Below, piece after piece: positions 34,271 to 41,993 of a stretch of DNA of 54,998 bases (its first letter is position 1; every line of letters begins with the position of its first letter). Source of the DNA: Thermococcus sp. (GTDB lineage Archaea; Methanobacteriota_B; Thermococci; Thermococcales; Thermococcaceae); the NCBI RefSeq assembly GCF_017656495.1, contig NZ_JACDNS010000014.1:1-54998 (forward strand). The letters run 5' to 3'. A program made the translations under genes and the position numbers. Below the pieces are notes generated by a model that ran no database searches, was not told where the DNA came from, and was given only the letters and a program-made list of their open reading frames with translations.

Positions 34271-34994
34271 TTTTACACCTCTTGAGTTTCTCAATTGCTA
34301 ACCTTAAAGGACCGTATAGGGAATAGATTTCCCTTGCATATATGAACGACCTACCAATGACACGACGAAACATTATGGTAAAGTATTTTCGCCTTATTGG
34401 GTCTTTTGGGTAATTTAGAGTTTCCAAAAGTTCACTCCAGTATTTAACCAAAATGTCCTTCTCTTTCCTAGTGGCTTTCCTTAAGTGTCTGTTTTCTTCT
34501 ATGGAGGTTTCTGCTTTTATCTTCTGCTTGTAAATCTCATAGAGAACAACAGCAACAGCATGACTTAGGTTCATTATTGGATACTCCTCACTTGTTGGTA
34601 TAGTTACTGTAAAGTCCATTTTTTCCAGTTCTTCATTGCTTAAACCTTTACTCTCTCTGCCAAAGAAAATCCCAATTTTGCCACTGTAAAGAAAAACCCT
34701 CTTTGCAAATTCTTCAGGGCTTATCGGGGTTCTCTCCGGAAGATAAACTTTCCCACTTACCCCTGTTGTTCCTACAGCTACATTAACCATTTTCAGCGCT
34801 TCATCTAGAGTTTTGACTATTTTCGCATTTTCTAAGACATCTCTGGCATGCATTGCAAATTTGTATGCCTCACCAGTAAGTTCTGGTGGATTAACTAATA
34901 TTAATTCTCTAACCCCAAAGTTCTTCATGGCTCTGGCAACAAAACCAATGTTCATCTGATACTCTGGCCCCACTAAAACTACTGAAACTTTCAT
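34257..34994 (-). CDS. SPOUT tRNA/rRNA 2'-O-methyltransferase, TrmJ-like
   Basis: 245 aa. The trefoil-knot SPOUT signature is complete: VLVGPEYQMNIGFVARAMKNFGVRELILVNP (motif 1), GKIGIFFGRESKGLSNEEL (motif 2), YPIMNLSHAVAVVLYEIY (motif 3). Archaeal TrmJ methylates the 2'-OH of C32 in tRNAs. The C-terminal ~70 residues form a helical RNA-binding extension. No SD. A TATA-like TTTTTAAT lies ~30 bp upstream, so the mRNA is probably near-leaderless. Divergent from the membrane gene at 35047 with only 52 bp between starts. Confidence 0.88.
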   Translation of the reverse strand: MKVSVVLVGPEYQMNIGFVARAMKNFGVRELILVNPPELTGEAYKFAMHARDVLENAKIVKTLDEALKMVNVAVGTTGVSGKVYLPERTPISPEEFAKRVFLYSGKIGIFFGRESKGLSNEELEKMDFTVTIPTSEEYPIMNLSHAVAVVLYEIYKQKIKAETSIEENRHLRKATRKEKDILVKYWSELLETLNYPKDPIRRKYFTIMFRRVIGRSFIYAREIYSLYGPLRLAIEKLKRCKNDKH

Positions 34995-35046
34995 TTTTAT
35001 CGGAAAGGATTTAAGGTAAGGGATTAAAAATGCTTGCGGTGGAAGA

Positions 35047-35721
35047 ATGAAAAGAGAGAAGTTTGCATTATTGATCTACCTTTCAGCTTTTATAATATCG
35101 CTTTACATGGGACTTGGTATTGTGATGGTAATTCTAACAAATGAGGCAATAGTTTTGGGGAGAAGTGTAGAAGGAAATATCTTGCTCATGATGGAGACAC
35201 CAATTATTGCCTTAGTTCTCCTATCTCTATCATACCTAAAGAGGAAAGCAAGGTTTTTTGCCGGCATCTCTCTCTTTTCAGCATTTGCCTTAATGATAGT
35301 CCAAAGAGCAGATATTACCATCCATGTGATTCCACTTGCTGGACTCGTGCTTTCTCTATTTGCACTCGTGATTGGTTTTCCAAAAGACGAGCAGCAGGTC
35401 AGCTTGAGCGAGAGAATGATAAATGTTGTCATAGGAATTGCCTCTATAGTTGTACTGGCAGAGGCATGGAATTTTGTCTGGCCCAATGATGTAAAGCCAT
35501 TGATATTTCTACTGGGAGCAATTGGCGCTTTATTGATGCTTTTCAAAAACAGAGTAATAGCGGGCGGTGGAATTCCTCTCCTAGCAATGTTTTACTGCTC
35601 AACTGCATACACACTGTACTCACTTAACTACAACCCACAAATAAGCTGGCAGACTTTTTGGGCAGTCTCAGTGGTTCTGTTGATGTACTCCCTAATTCCC
35701 TTAAGAAAGCTTTTGAGGTGA
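35047..35721 (+). CDS. Polytopic membrane protein, unknown function
   Basis: 224 aa with about seven hydrophobic helices spread evenly and a basic C terminus (LIPLRKLLR). SD GGTGG lies 5 nt before the ATG. No conserved motif recognised. It stands 4 nt before panE and is probably co-transcribed with it. Confidence 0.7.
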   Translation: MKREKFALLIYLSAFIISLYMGLGIVMVILTNEAIVLGRSVEGNILLMMETPIIALVLLSLSYLKRKARFFAGISLFSAFALMIVQRADITIHVIPLAGLVLSLFALVIGFPKDEQQVSLSERMINVVIGIASIVVLAEAWNFVWPNDVKPLIFLLGAIGALLMLFKNRVIAGGGIPLLAMFYCSTAYTLYSLNYNPQISWQTFWAVSVVLLMYSLIPLRKLLR

Positions 35722-35725
35722 GAAA

Positions 35726-36631
35726 ATGGAGATTTGCATACTTGGAGCTGGTTCAATTGGTTCCCTTTTCGGTGCTTTATTGGTGAGAGCTGGAAATGAA
35801 GTAACACTCATAGGACGAGAAGAACACGTGAGAGCAATAAATGAAAAAGGACTCAAAATCGTTGGTGTTGAAGAGTTTACAGTCCATCCAAAAGCTGTAA
35901 CTTATGCCCCCGAGAATGAGCCCGATTTGATAATACTGGCAACGAAATCGTATTCAACAGCCTATGCTTTAAGCTGTGCCAAACACTGCATTGGAAAGAA
36001 AACTTGGATTTTGAGCATACAAAATGGACTTGGCAATGAAGACTTGGCATTAAAATATACAAAAAACGTTCTCGGGGGAATAACGACAAACGGGGCAATG
36101 CTTGAAGAATGGGGAGTTGTTAGATGGACAGGTAAAGGAATAACAAAAATTGGGGTCTACCCCAAGGGGAAAAACGAATTTGCTGAAAAAGTAGCCAGAG
36201 TGTTTAACGATGCTGGCATTGAGACTCAAGTGAGCGAAAACATAATAGGTTGGAAGTGGGTTAAGACACTAGTAAATTCGGCCATTAATCCTGTTGGGGC
36301 TCTGCTTGAAGTTAAAAACGGATTCTTGCTTGAAGATGAATATCTGCAAGCAATTTTGATGGAAATTGTAAAAGAGGGCTGTAAGGTTGCAATGCAGTGG
36401 GGAGTTGAGTTTGAAGAACATCCACTTGAAGTTCTCATAGACACACTTGAGAGAACCAAGGATAACTATAATTCCATGCTTCAGGATTTAAAAAGAGGCA
36501 AAAGGACTGAGATTGATTACATAAACGGCAAGATAGTTGAATATGCTGAAAATATTGGGCTTTCAGCACCCATGAATAATTTGTTGTGGAGTTTAATAAA
36601 AGCAAAGGAATTCATGACGCAAAGTAAATAA
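35726..36631 (+). CDS. panE: 2-dehydropantoate 2-reductase (ketopantoate reductase)
   Basis: 301 aa. N-terminal Rossmann motif [13 protein letters not shown] (residues ~7-19), ILATKSYST and [10 protein letters not shown] (substrate/NAD(P) loop), catalytic Lys in [20 protein letters not shown]-terminal [12 protein letters not shown] with AEN..L..P. Reduces ketopantoate to pantoate for CoA synthesis. The archaeal enzyme is part of the pantoate kinase route in Thermococcus. SD GAGGTG. Confidence 0.95.
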   Translation: MEICILGAGSIGSLFGALLVRAGNEVTLIGREEHVRAINEKGLKIVGVEEFTVHPKAVTYAPENEPDLIILATKSYSTAYALSCAKHCIGKKTWILSIQNGLGNEDLALKYTKNVLGGITTNGAMLEEWGVVRWTGKGITKIGVYPKGKNEFAEKVARVFNDAGIETQVSENIIGWKWVKTLVNSAINPVGALLEVKNGFLLEDEYLQAILMEIVKEGCKVAMQWGVEFEEHPLEVLIDTLERTKDNYNSMLQDLKRGKRTEIDYINGKIVEYAENIGLSAPMNNLLWSLIKAKEFMTQSK

Positions 36632-36664
36632 AGCAACTTGCGAATATTAATATGGGGGATGAAG

Positions 36665-37312
36665 ATGCCGATATTTGGAGGAAAAGAAAGCAATGTATTT
36701 GGAACAATAAATGAACACTTAGAGATGGTAAAGCTCACATTGGAAAAATTCCAGGAAATGATGAAAGTTTACCTCGATGGAGATTTTGAAAAAGCAGAGA
36801 AGTTAATGAGAGAAGTCGAGCAATATGAAAGAGAAGCAGATCACCTCAGAAGAGAAATCGAAACAATGCTTTACCAAGGAGCATTTTTACCTGCAAACAG
36901 AGGAGACTATGTTAGACTTTCAGAGCTCATAGACAATACAGCTGATGCTGCTGAGAGTGCCGCTCATGTACTTATTTTGGCAAAGCCAAGAGTTCCAAAA
37001 GAGCTCAAAGAGGAGATAATGCAACTTGTTGAGGAGTCCCTTAAAACGTACGAATACGTAAAGAGAGCGGTAGAACTGTTAAACGAAAATGTTAATGAAG
37101 CTCTTGAATATGCAAAGAGAACAGAAGAGCAAGAAGAAGAAGCAGACAAGCTTGAATATGACCTGCTTAAAAAGATATTTGAAAGTGAAAAGGTAACAAC
37201 CTATGCAAAGCTCATCTGGAATCAAGTCATAACTAAAATTGGAGACATAGCAGATAGAGCTGAAGATGCCTCAGACCAAGTTATGTTAATGGCAATAAAG
37301 AGGAGGGGCTGA
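36665..37312 (+). CDS. DUF47 / PhoU-like protein, probable phosphate-transporter partner
   Basis: 215 aa from the ATG at 36665 (MPIFGGKESNVFG), behind GGGGG; the frame opens at a TTG (36638). All-helical PhoU-like fold rich in Glu and Lys (EVEQYEREADHLRREIETMLYQGAFLPANRGDYVRLSELIDNTADAAESA). DUF47 proteins accompany PiT carriers and are thought to modulate phosphate uptake. Here the PiT gene is at 28290. SerA begins 1 nt after the stop, so translation is coupled. Confidence 0.85.
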   Translation: MPIFGGKESNVFGTINEHLEMVKLTLEKFQEMMKVYLDGDFEKAEKLMREVEQYEREADHLRREIETMLYQGAFLPANRGDYVRLSELIDNTADAAESAAHVLILAKPRVPKELKEEIMQLVEESLKTYEYVKRAVELLNENVNEALEYAKRTEEQEEEADKLEYDLLKKIFESEKVTTYAKLIWNQVITKIGDIADRAEDASDQVMLMAIKRRG

Positions 37313-37313
37313 G

Positions 37314-38237
37314 ATGAAGATTTTAGTTGCTGCTCCATTACATCCAAAGGCTATTGAGCTTTTGAAAAGTGAAGGGTTTGAGGTTATCTATGAGGAATAT
37401 CCAGATGAAGAGAAGCTCATTGAGCTTGCAAAGGATGTTGATGCTATAATCGTTAGAAGCAAGCCAAAAGTTACGAGAAAAGTCATTGAGGCAGCAGAGA
37501 AGCTCAAGGTAATTGGAAGGGCTGGAGTTGGTTTGGACAACATTGACCTTGAAGCTGCCAAAGAAAAAGGAATTGAAGTTGTGAATTCACCAGCGGCATC
37601 CAGCAGAAGTGTTGCAGAACTAACTTGGGCTCTAATTCTAGCAGTTGCAAGAAAAGTTGCCTTTGCTGATAGAAAGATGAGGGAAGGAGTTTGGGCAAAG
37701 AAGCAGTGTATGGGAATTGAACTTGAAGGTAAGACTATTGGAATTATAGGATTTGGAAGAATCGGTTACAACGTTGCGAAAATAGCAAAAGGCTTTGGTA
37801 TGAGGATCCTTCTCTACGATGTCATCAAGAATTATGAGAGAGCTGAAGAAGTGGGAGGAAGGTTCGTTGAGCTTGAGGAGCTTTTGAGAGAGAGCGATGT
37901 CGTAACAATTCACGTTCCACTATTGGACAGCACATACCACTTAATTGATGAGGAAAAGCTCAAGCTCATGAAAAAGAACGCAATTCTAATTAATCCAGCA
38001 AGAGGGCCAATAGTTGACACAGAAGCATTAGTTAAGGCACTCAAGGAAGGCTGGATTTATGGAGCTGGATTAGATGTCTTCGAGGAGGAGCCACTTCCGA
38101 AGGATCACCCGCTCACCAAACTTGACAATGTTGTCTTGACACCACACATCGGAGCAAGTACTTGGGAGGCTCAAGAAAGAGCTGGCGTCCAAGTTGTAGA
38201 AAAGGTCATAGAAATCCTCAAGCAGAAAAAAGAGTGA
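37314..38237 (+). CDS. serA: D-3-phosphoglycerate dehydrogenase-type 2-hydroxyacid dehydrogenase
   Basis: 307 aa short form without ACT domain. NAD motif GFGRIG (146-151) with a downstream Asp169 selecting NAD. Catalytic Arg (INPARGPIVDTEAL), Glu (GLDVFEEEPLP) and His (TPHIGAST) are present. GRAGVGLDNID binds substrate. The short archaeal form probably makes 3-phosphohydroxypyruvate for serine, but related 2-hydroxyacid dehydrogenases look alike. Starts 1 nt after the DUF47 gene. T-rich terminator follows. Confidence 0.88.
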   Translation: MKILVAAPLHPKAIELLKSEGFEVIYEEYPDEEKLIELAKDVDAIIVRSKPKVTRKVIEAAEKLKVIGRAGVGLDNIDLEAAKEKGIEVVNSPAASSRSVAELTWALILAVARKVAFADRKMREGVWAKKQCMGIELEGKTIGIIGFGRIGYNVAKIAKGFGMRILLYDVIKNYERAEEVGGRFVELEELLRESDVVTIHVPLLDSTYHLIDEEKLKLMKKNAILINPARGPIVDTEALVKALKEGWIYGAGLDVFEEEPLPKDHPLTKLDNVVLTPHIGASTWEAQERAGVQVVEKVIEILKQKKE

Positions 38238-38240
38238 TAT

Positions 38241-38269
38241 TTTCTTATTTTCTTTATTGTCTCTCTTTT
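38241..38269 (+). terminator. Oligo-T terminator after serA
   Basis: Several T runs (TTTCTTATTTTCTTTATTG, then CTCTCTTTT) follow the stop codon and directly precede the tRNA promoter. Confidence 0.45.
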
Positions 38270-38280
38270 AATGCGAAATC

Positions 38281-38288
38281 TTTAAATA
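38281..38288 (+). promoter_or_regulatory. TATA box of tRNA-Ala
   Basis: TTTAAATA, with BRE-like GCGAAATC before it, 28-36 bp upstream of the first tRNA base. Confidence 0.55.
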
Positions 38289-38316
38289 GATAGCTTTGTT
38301 TCTCATCAATGGGTGT

Positions 38317-38393
38317 GGGCCGGTAGCTCAGCCTGGGAGAGCGCTGCCCTCGCAAGGCAGAGGCCGCGGGTTCAAATCCCGCCCGGTCCACCA
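38317..38393 (+). tRNA. tRNA-Ala (anticodon CGC)
   Basis: Complete cloverleaf, 77 nt including an encoded CCA. Acceptor GGGCCGG pairs with CCGGTCC and carries the G3.U70 alanine identity pair. Anticodon arm CTGCC-CTCGCAA-GGCAG gives CGC. T arm GCGGG-TTCAAAT-CCCGC. No intron. The reverse-strand frame across it is spurious. Confidence 0.96.
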
Positions 38394-38424
38394 ATAACTT
38401 TGTCTTCTTCAGACCTGACCTCTT

Positions 38425-38445
38425 CCTCGCCCTGAAGGGACGGGG
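38425..38445 (-). mobile_element. Solitary IS200/IS605-type right-end hairpin (remnant)
   Basis: Thirty bases after tRNA-Ala the minus strand reads CCCCGTCCCTTCAGGGCGAG followed by a G. It is a near-perfect hairpin with a bulged base, embedded in GGAATCCCCG upstream and GAAGAGGTCAGG downstream. This closely resembles the subterminal hairpin found at the right end of IS605-family elements and in the omega-RNA 3' part of TnpB loci. No tnpA or tnpB is present, so it would be a footprint or a fragment. Confidence 0.45.
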
Positions 38446-38470
38446 ATTCCAAAGAAAATGTAAAAGAAAA

Positions 38471-39775
38471 TCAGCCATAAACCACATCAACGACATTCCC
38501 ATTCCCATCTATCACAAGAGCAATAGAATTTATCTCTTCATCAAGTGGAAAACCGTAACCAATCAACAGACCCTTCAAGAATTCTCCCACCAAAGCATCT
38601 GAGCTTTTATCAGTGCTATTTCCAGATATTACTGCTAACGTTGAATTTTTGAAGTAGTCATACGCTATAGACGTGCCTTCTCGTGTAAGACCTGCAATTA
38701 TGATGTCAAAAGCTTTGAAGTTCCCACGATTCACCCAATCTGTCATTTCCTGATAGTTGTTGTAAGATGGAATAAGTTCAATGACACCATAATTGCCTCT
38801 CCATGCTCTTTCTCCGCTCTTTAATATCCATTTGCCATTTTCTTTCTCAAATTTTACAGGCATTTTTGAATTTAGTTCCTTCGTATACTCATTAACAGCC
38901 GGACCTCCAACACTAATCACAATAATTCCAGTTCTATTTTCGTTTTTGACTTTCATTTCTTTGTCCGTTAGGATGGTTACATTGAACGACGTTATCCGTG
39001 TATAGTTCAAAAGCCATTCGTCTATAGGTTTTTCAAAAATTACTGGCACCCATTCATTGGCAGATGAATATATCCTTTTTGCCGTATCTAACCCATCAGA
39101 AACTAACTGCACATCAGAACTTGCTGCATTTAAACCCACAACAAATACAACTTGAGCTTTACCTTGCATTTTAGAAACACTTTTTGCTTTTTCTTTTTCA
39201 ACCTTTGTAATAACGAGGTAACCGCTGACTTCAAACTTTCTCACTTCAAAGAAAACTTTTGAGGTCATAAACCCCTGAACAAAGCCCTTGAATTCTATCG
39301 TCATATGTTCTGGATACGTTATCTCATAAGAGTCTCCAAGCTTGAGAGTTACTACTTTTCCATTAGGAGCGAGAATTTTAACACGGCTATTTAGCGTGTC
39401 CATGCTAATAACTTTGATCCCCTCACTTTCTTCACCCTCTGCAAGCCTAATATACAAATACTCTGAATAGTCTCTGACATCCTCCAGCTTGTAAAGGTAA
39501 CCATGCTCACTATCATAATAACCAACCTCACTAGCATTTATCATCTTCAACGGCTCTCCGAAATACTTAACCCACATTGAAATATACCATCCGTGGATTT
39601 CATTAAGATGAAACTGTGCTTGAGTCACGTCTACATATCCTATCTCTAACGGGATATGATAGCTGTCTCCCTCAGTGAGATAAATCTTTGCAATTGCTTT
39701 AGATAGTTCAGCATTAGCCATTGTGCTTGTAGAAATTGCTAGCAATAACACCATCATGATGCCAATCTTTCTCAT
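38471..39775 (-). CDS. Secreted protein with S-layer-like domain
   Basis: 434 aa from the ATG at 39775 (MRKIGIMMVLLLAISTSTMANA), behind GGTGAG. The signal peptide is cleaved near ANA (residues ~20-22). The body is beta-rich. A region at ~285-300 (GIIVISVGGPAVNEYTKEL) resembles the VGGP-N strand of archaeal S-layer/putative cell-wall-binding domains, and a second GGD-like strand closes the protein (SIALVIDGNGNVVDVVYG). No membrane anchor is visible. Probably an envelope protein; role unknown. Confidence 0.7.
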   Translation of the reverse strand: MRKIGIMMVLLLAISTSTMANAELSKAIAKIYLTEGDSYHIPLEIGYVDVTQAQFHLNEIHGWYISMWVKYFGEPLKMINASEVGYYDSEHGYLYKLEDVRDYSEYLYIRLAEGEESEGIKVISMDTLNSRVKILAPNGKVVTLKLGDSYEITYPEHMTIEFKGFVQGFMTSKVFFEVRKFEVSGYLVITKVEKEKAKSVSKMQGKAQVVFVVGLNAASSDVQLVSDGLDTAKRIYSSANEWVPVIFEKPIDEWLLNYTRITSFNVTILTDKEMKVKNENRTGIIVISVGGPAVNEYTKELNSKMPVKFEKENGKWILKSGERAWRGNYGVIELIPSYNNYQEMTDWVNRGNFKAFDIIIAGLTREGTSIAYDYFKNSTLAVISGNSTDKSSDALVGEFLKGLLIGYGFPLDEEINSIALVIDGNGNVVDVVYG

Positions 39776-39902
39776 GTGACTCACCAAACTGTGATACTAT
39801 AACAAGTTTAAAAATTTAACTCTTTAAAGTTACATTAAATTAAATTCACAATTTTATAATTAATTTCTGTTTGTAACTGGTATTAAAGGAGTGAGATAAA
39901 AC

Positions 39903-39935
39903 ATGGCACAAACGTTAATAAACTTAGTAACGTAA
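39903..39935 (+). CDS. Possible 10-codon leader peptide upstream of the M20 gene
   Basis: AGGAG followed by ATG-GCA-CAA... and TAA encodes MAQTLINLVT. It ends ~30 bp before the M20 gene start. A TATA-like TTAATAAA lies inside it, so it may instead be promoter DNA. Listed because the SD is good. Confidence 0.15.
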   Translation: MAQTLINLVT

Positions 39936-39965
39936 TAATACATGGTGATATTTGTGGAGGTTGAG

Positions 39966-41057
39966 TTGTTAAAAAAACTTGTTTCTATTCCATCACATTT
40001 TGGTGAAGAGAAAAGGATTTCTGAATTCATAGCATCGTTTCTTGAACCATATGCTAAAGTTGAAATCCAAGAAGTTGATGGTTTTGGAAACAATGTTATT
40101 GCATATTTAAAAGGTGTAAAAAATACAGTCGCGCTTAATGGTCATATGGACACAGTTGGATTAAGTAATGGATGGACAAAAAACCCATGGGGTCAAATTG
40201 AAGGGGACAGATTTTACGGTCTTGGAAGTGCGGACATGAAAGGTGGCCTAGCGGCATTAATGAGTGCTTTTATTGAGATTTCAGAACTCCCACGACGTGA
40301 AAGACCTAATGTAATATTCACTGCCGTTGTTGATGAAGAGGGTTATTCTCGAGGTGCTTGGGAGCTAATTAAGAGTAAAAAGCTTGACAAAGTGGATATT
40401 GTTTTATTGGGAGAACCTACAAATGAAAAACTCATGCTAGGAGCAAGAGGAAGATTTGTTATCCAAATTGAAGCCTTTGGTAAAAAAGCTCATGCTGCGA
40501 GACCTGAGCAAGGTATCAATGCAATAGAAGAGCTTTCAAAACTTCTAGCAAATTTAAATAGGACAAGGCTAAAGAAGCATCGAAAACTGGGAAAGGGTAG
40601 TTTCTGCACACTTGAGATTAAAGGAGAAGCGGATGGACTGAGTGTTCCCGAGTATGCAAGAGCAATAGTTGATAGACATACAGTGGTTGGAGAAGACTGG
40701 GAATTTGTTAAGGAAACACTTGAAAAGCTTGCCCAAAAACTTGACATAAAAGCCCAACTGAAGATTGAAAAATTCAAGAGACCCACCCCAGAAATGCTCC
40801 CCTATTATGTTAAAGAAAATCTTAAAGTCGTGAAGACGTTTAGACGGATATTCAAACAGAAAACAGGCAAAGAAGTGGAAATAACCTATGGAAAGAGCGT
40901 TGGAGATTTTAACTACTTTGGCACTTACTTAGGAAAGCCGACGTTGGTTTTTGGCCCAATCGGAGGCAACTGGCATTCTGCCGACGAGTGGGTCAGTATA
41001 AGCTCAGTGAAGAGAGTTAAGGAAATATATGTGAGCTTCTTGAAAGCCTTAGTTTGA
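39966..41057 (+). CDS. M20-family metallopeptidase/deacylase (ArgE/DapE/LysK type)
   Basis: 363 aa from TTG 39966, 5 nt behind GGAGG; an ATG at 39942 (8 residues longer) is the alternative. Di-zinc motifs: GHMDTVGL, GLGSADMKGGLAAL (bridging Asp), the VVDEEGYSRG catalytic Glu pair, GEPTNEKLMLGARG and a final HSADEW. A dimerisation domain is at ~170-280. Candidates are LysW-lysine/ornithine hydrolase or acetyl-ornithine/succinyl-DAP deacylase; no lysW-type cluster is nearby. A TATA at ~39915 agrees with a short leader. Confidence 0.85.
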   Translation: MLKKLVSIPSHFGEEKRISEFIASFLEPYAKVEIQEVDGFGNNVIAYLKGVKNTVALNGHMDTVGLSNGWTKNPWGQIEGDRFYGLGSADMKGGLAALMSAFIEISELPRRERPNVIFTAVVDEEGYSRGAWELIKSKKLDKVDIVLLGEPTNEKLMLGARGRFVIQIEAFGKKAHAARPEQGINAIEELSKLLANLNRTRLKKHRKLGKGSFCTLEIKGEADGLSVPEYARAIVDRHTVVGEDWEFVKETLEKLAQKLDIKAQLKIEKFKRPTPEMLPYYVKENLKVVKTFRRIFKQKTGKEVEITYGKSVGDFNYFGTYLGKPTLVFGPIGGNWHSADEWVSISSVKRVKEIYVSFLKALV

Positions 41058-41129
41058 TCCCCTTTTCTTTGTCTTTTCTTTCAAGAAGTTTATAACTGTT
41101 AGTTAGGAGCTAATTATGGGTGTTGGGTA

Positions 41130-41993
41130 TTGGAGGAAAACCTTATCAAAGCAGTTGTTGAAGCCATTCATCTGGCTGTGACAAATCTTCCCAAAGACGT
41201 TGTTAATGCAATAAAAGAAGCATATGAAAGAGAAGAAAGCAAAATTGCAAAATTTAATCTCGAGAACATTCTTAAATCGATTGAAATCAGCAAATCCGAG
41301 AAAATTCCAATCTGCCAAGATACTGGGACAATAACTTTTTTCGTTGAAGCTGGGATTAAAAATCCGTATCTTGGCAAAATTAGAGAAATTTTAGTGGAAG
41401 CAACGAGAAGAGCTACACGGGAAATTCCTCTAAGACCCAATGCTGTTGATATTCTCACAAATAAAAATTCTGGAGATAACACTGGTAGATTTGTTCCAAT
41501 ACTCCACTGGGAGCTTGTTGATGGAGATAGGATTAGAATCGCAGTTCTACCTAAGGGTGGCGGGAGTGAAAACTGCTCGGCTTTGGCAATGCTGAATCCA
41601 AGTGAAGGCTTTGAAGGCGTTAAACGTTTTGTTGTGGAGAGAGTTAGAGAATGTGGAGGTAAACCCTGTCCACCAATAATCCTTGGTATAGGAATCGGAG
41701 GAAGTGCAGATTTAGCTTTAAAGCTTGCTAAAAAAGCCCTTTTTAGACCTCTTGGAATAAGGCACAAAAATGAAATTATCGCACGACTTGAAAGGGAGAT
41801 TCTTGATGAAGTGAATTCTCTTGGGATCGGCCCGATGGGCATGGGAGGAAATACAACAGCTTTGGACGTTAAGATAGAATATGCCCACAGACATCCTGCA
41901 TCTCTTCCTGTCGGATTAATAATTCAGTGCTGGGCTCATAGGAAGGTTTTCATTGAGATTGATGAAAAAGGAAAAGCTAAGGTTTGGCAGTAA
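41130..41993 (+). CDS. Class I fumarate hydratase, alpha subunit
   Basis: 287 aa, TTG start (no usable ATG in frame). Interconverts fumarate and malate with an O2-labile [4Fe-4S] cluster. Cluster Cys are in IPICQDTGT, GSENCSAL and CGGKPCPP. Further conserved blocks are GGGSENCSALAML and GIGIGGSADLALKLAKKAL. Class I enzymes of archaea are alpha2beta2. The beta gene, normally adjacent, is 5.6 kb away at 47630 with a minus-strand block between them. TATA TTTATAAC at ~41088. The end overlaps the STAND gene by 17 nt (convergent). Confidence 0.9.
   Translation: MEENLIKAVVEAIHLAVTNLPKDVVNAIKEAYEREESKIAKFNLENILKSIEISKSEKIPICQDTGTITFFVEAGIKNPYLGKIREILVEATRRATREIPLRPNAVDILTNKNSGDNTGRFVPILHWELVDGDRIRIAVLPKGGGSENCSALAMLNPSEGFEGVKRFVVERVRECGGKPCPPIILGIGIGGSADLALKLAKKALFRPLGIRHKNEIIARLEREILDEVNSLGIGPMGMGGNTTALDVKIEYAHRHPASLPVGLIIQCWAHRKVFIEIDEKGKAKVWQ

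Noticed and set aside
38254-38508. Reverse-strand open frame over tRNA-Ala containing VDRAGFEPAASALRGQRSPRLS
   Set aside because: This is the well-known artefact from translating a tRNA gene antisense. The tRNA is complete and the frame has no SD or family.
41168-41842. 224-codon reverse frame antisense to fumarase alpha
   Set aside because: The plus strand carries all catalytic motifs of fumarase. The antisense frame has no SD or recognised domain.
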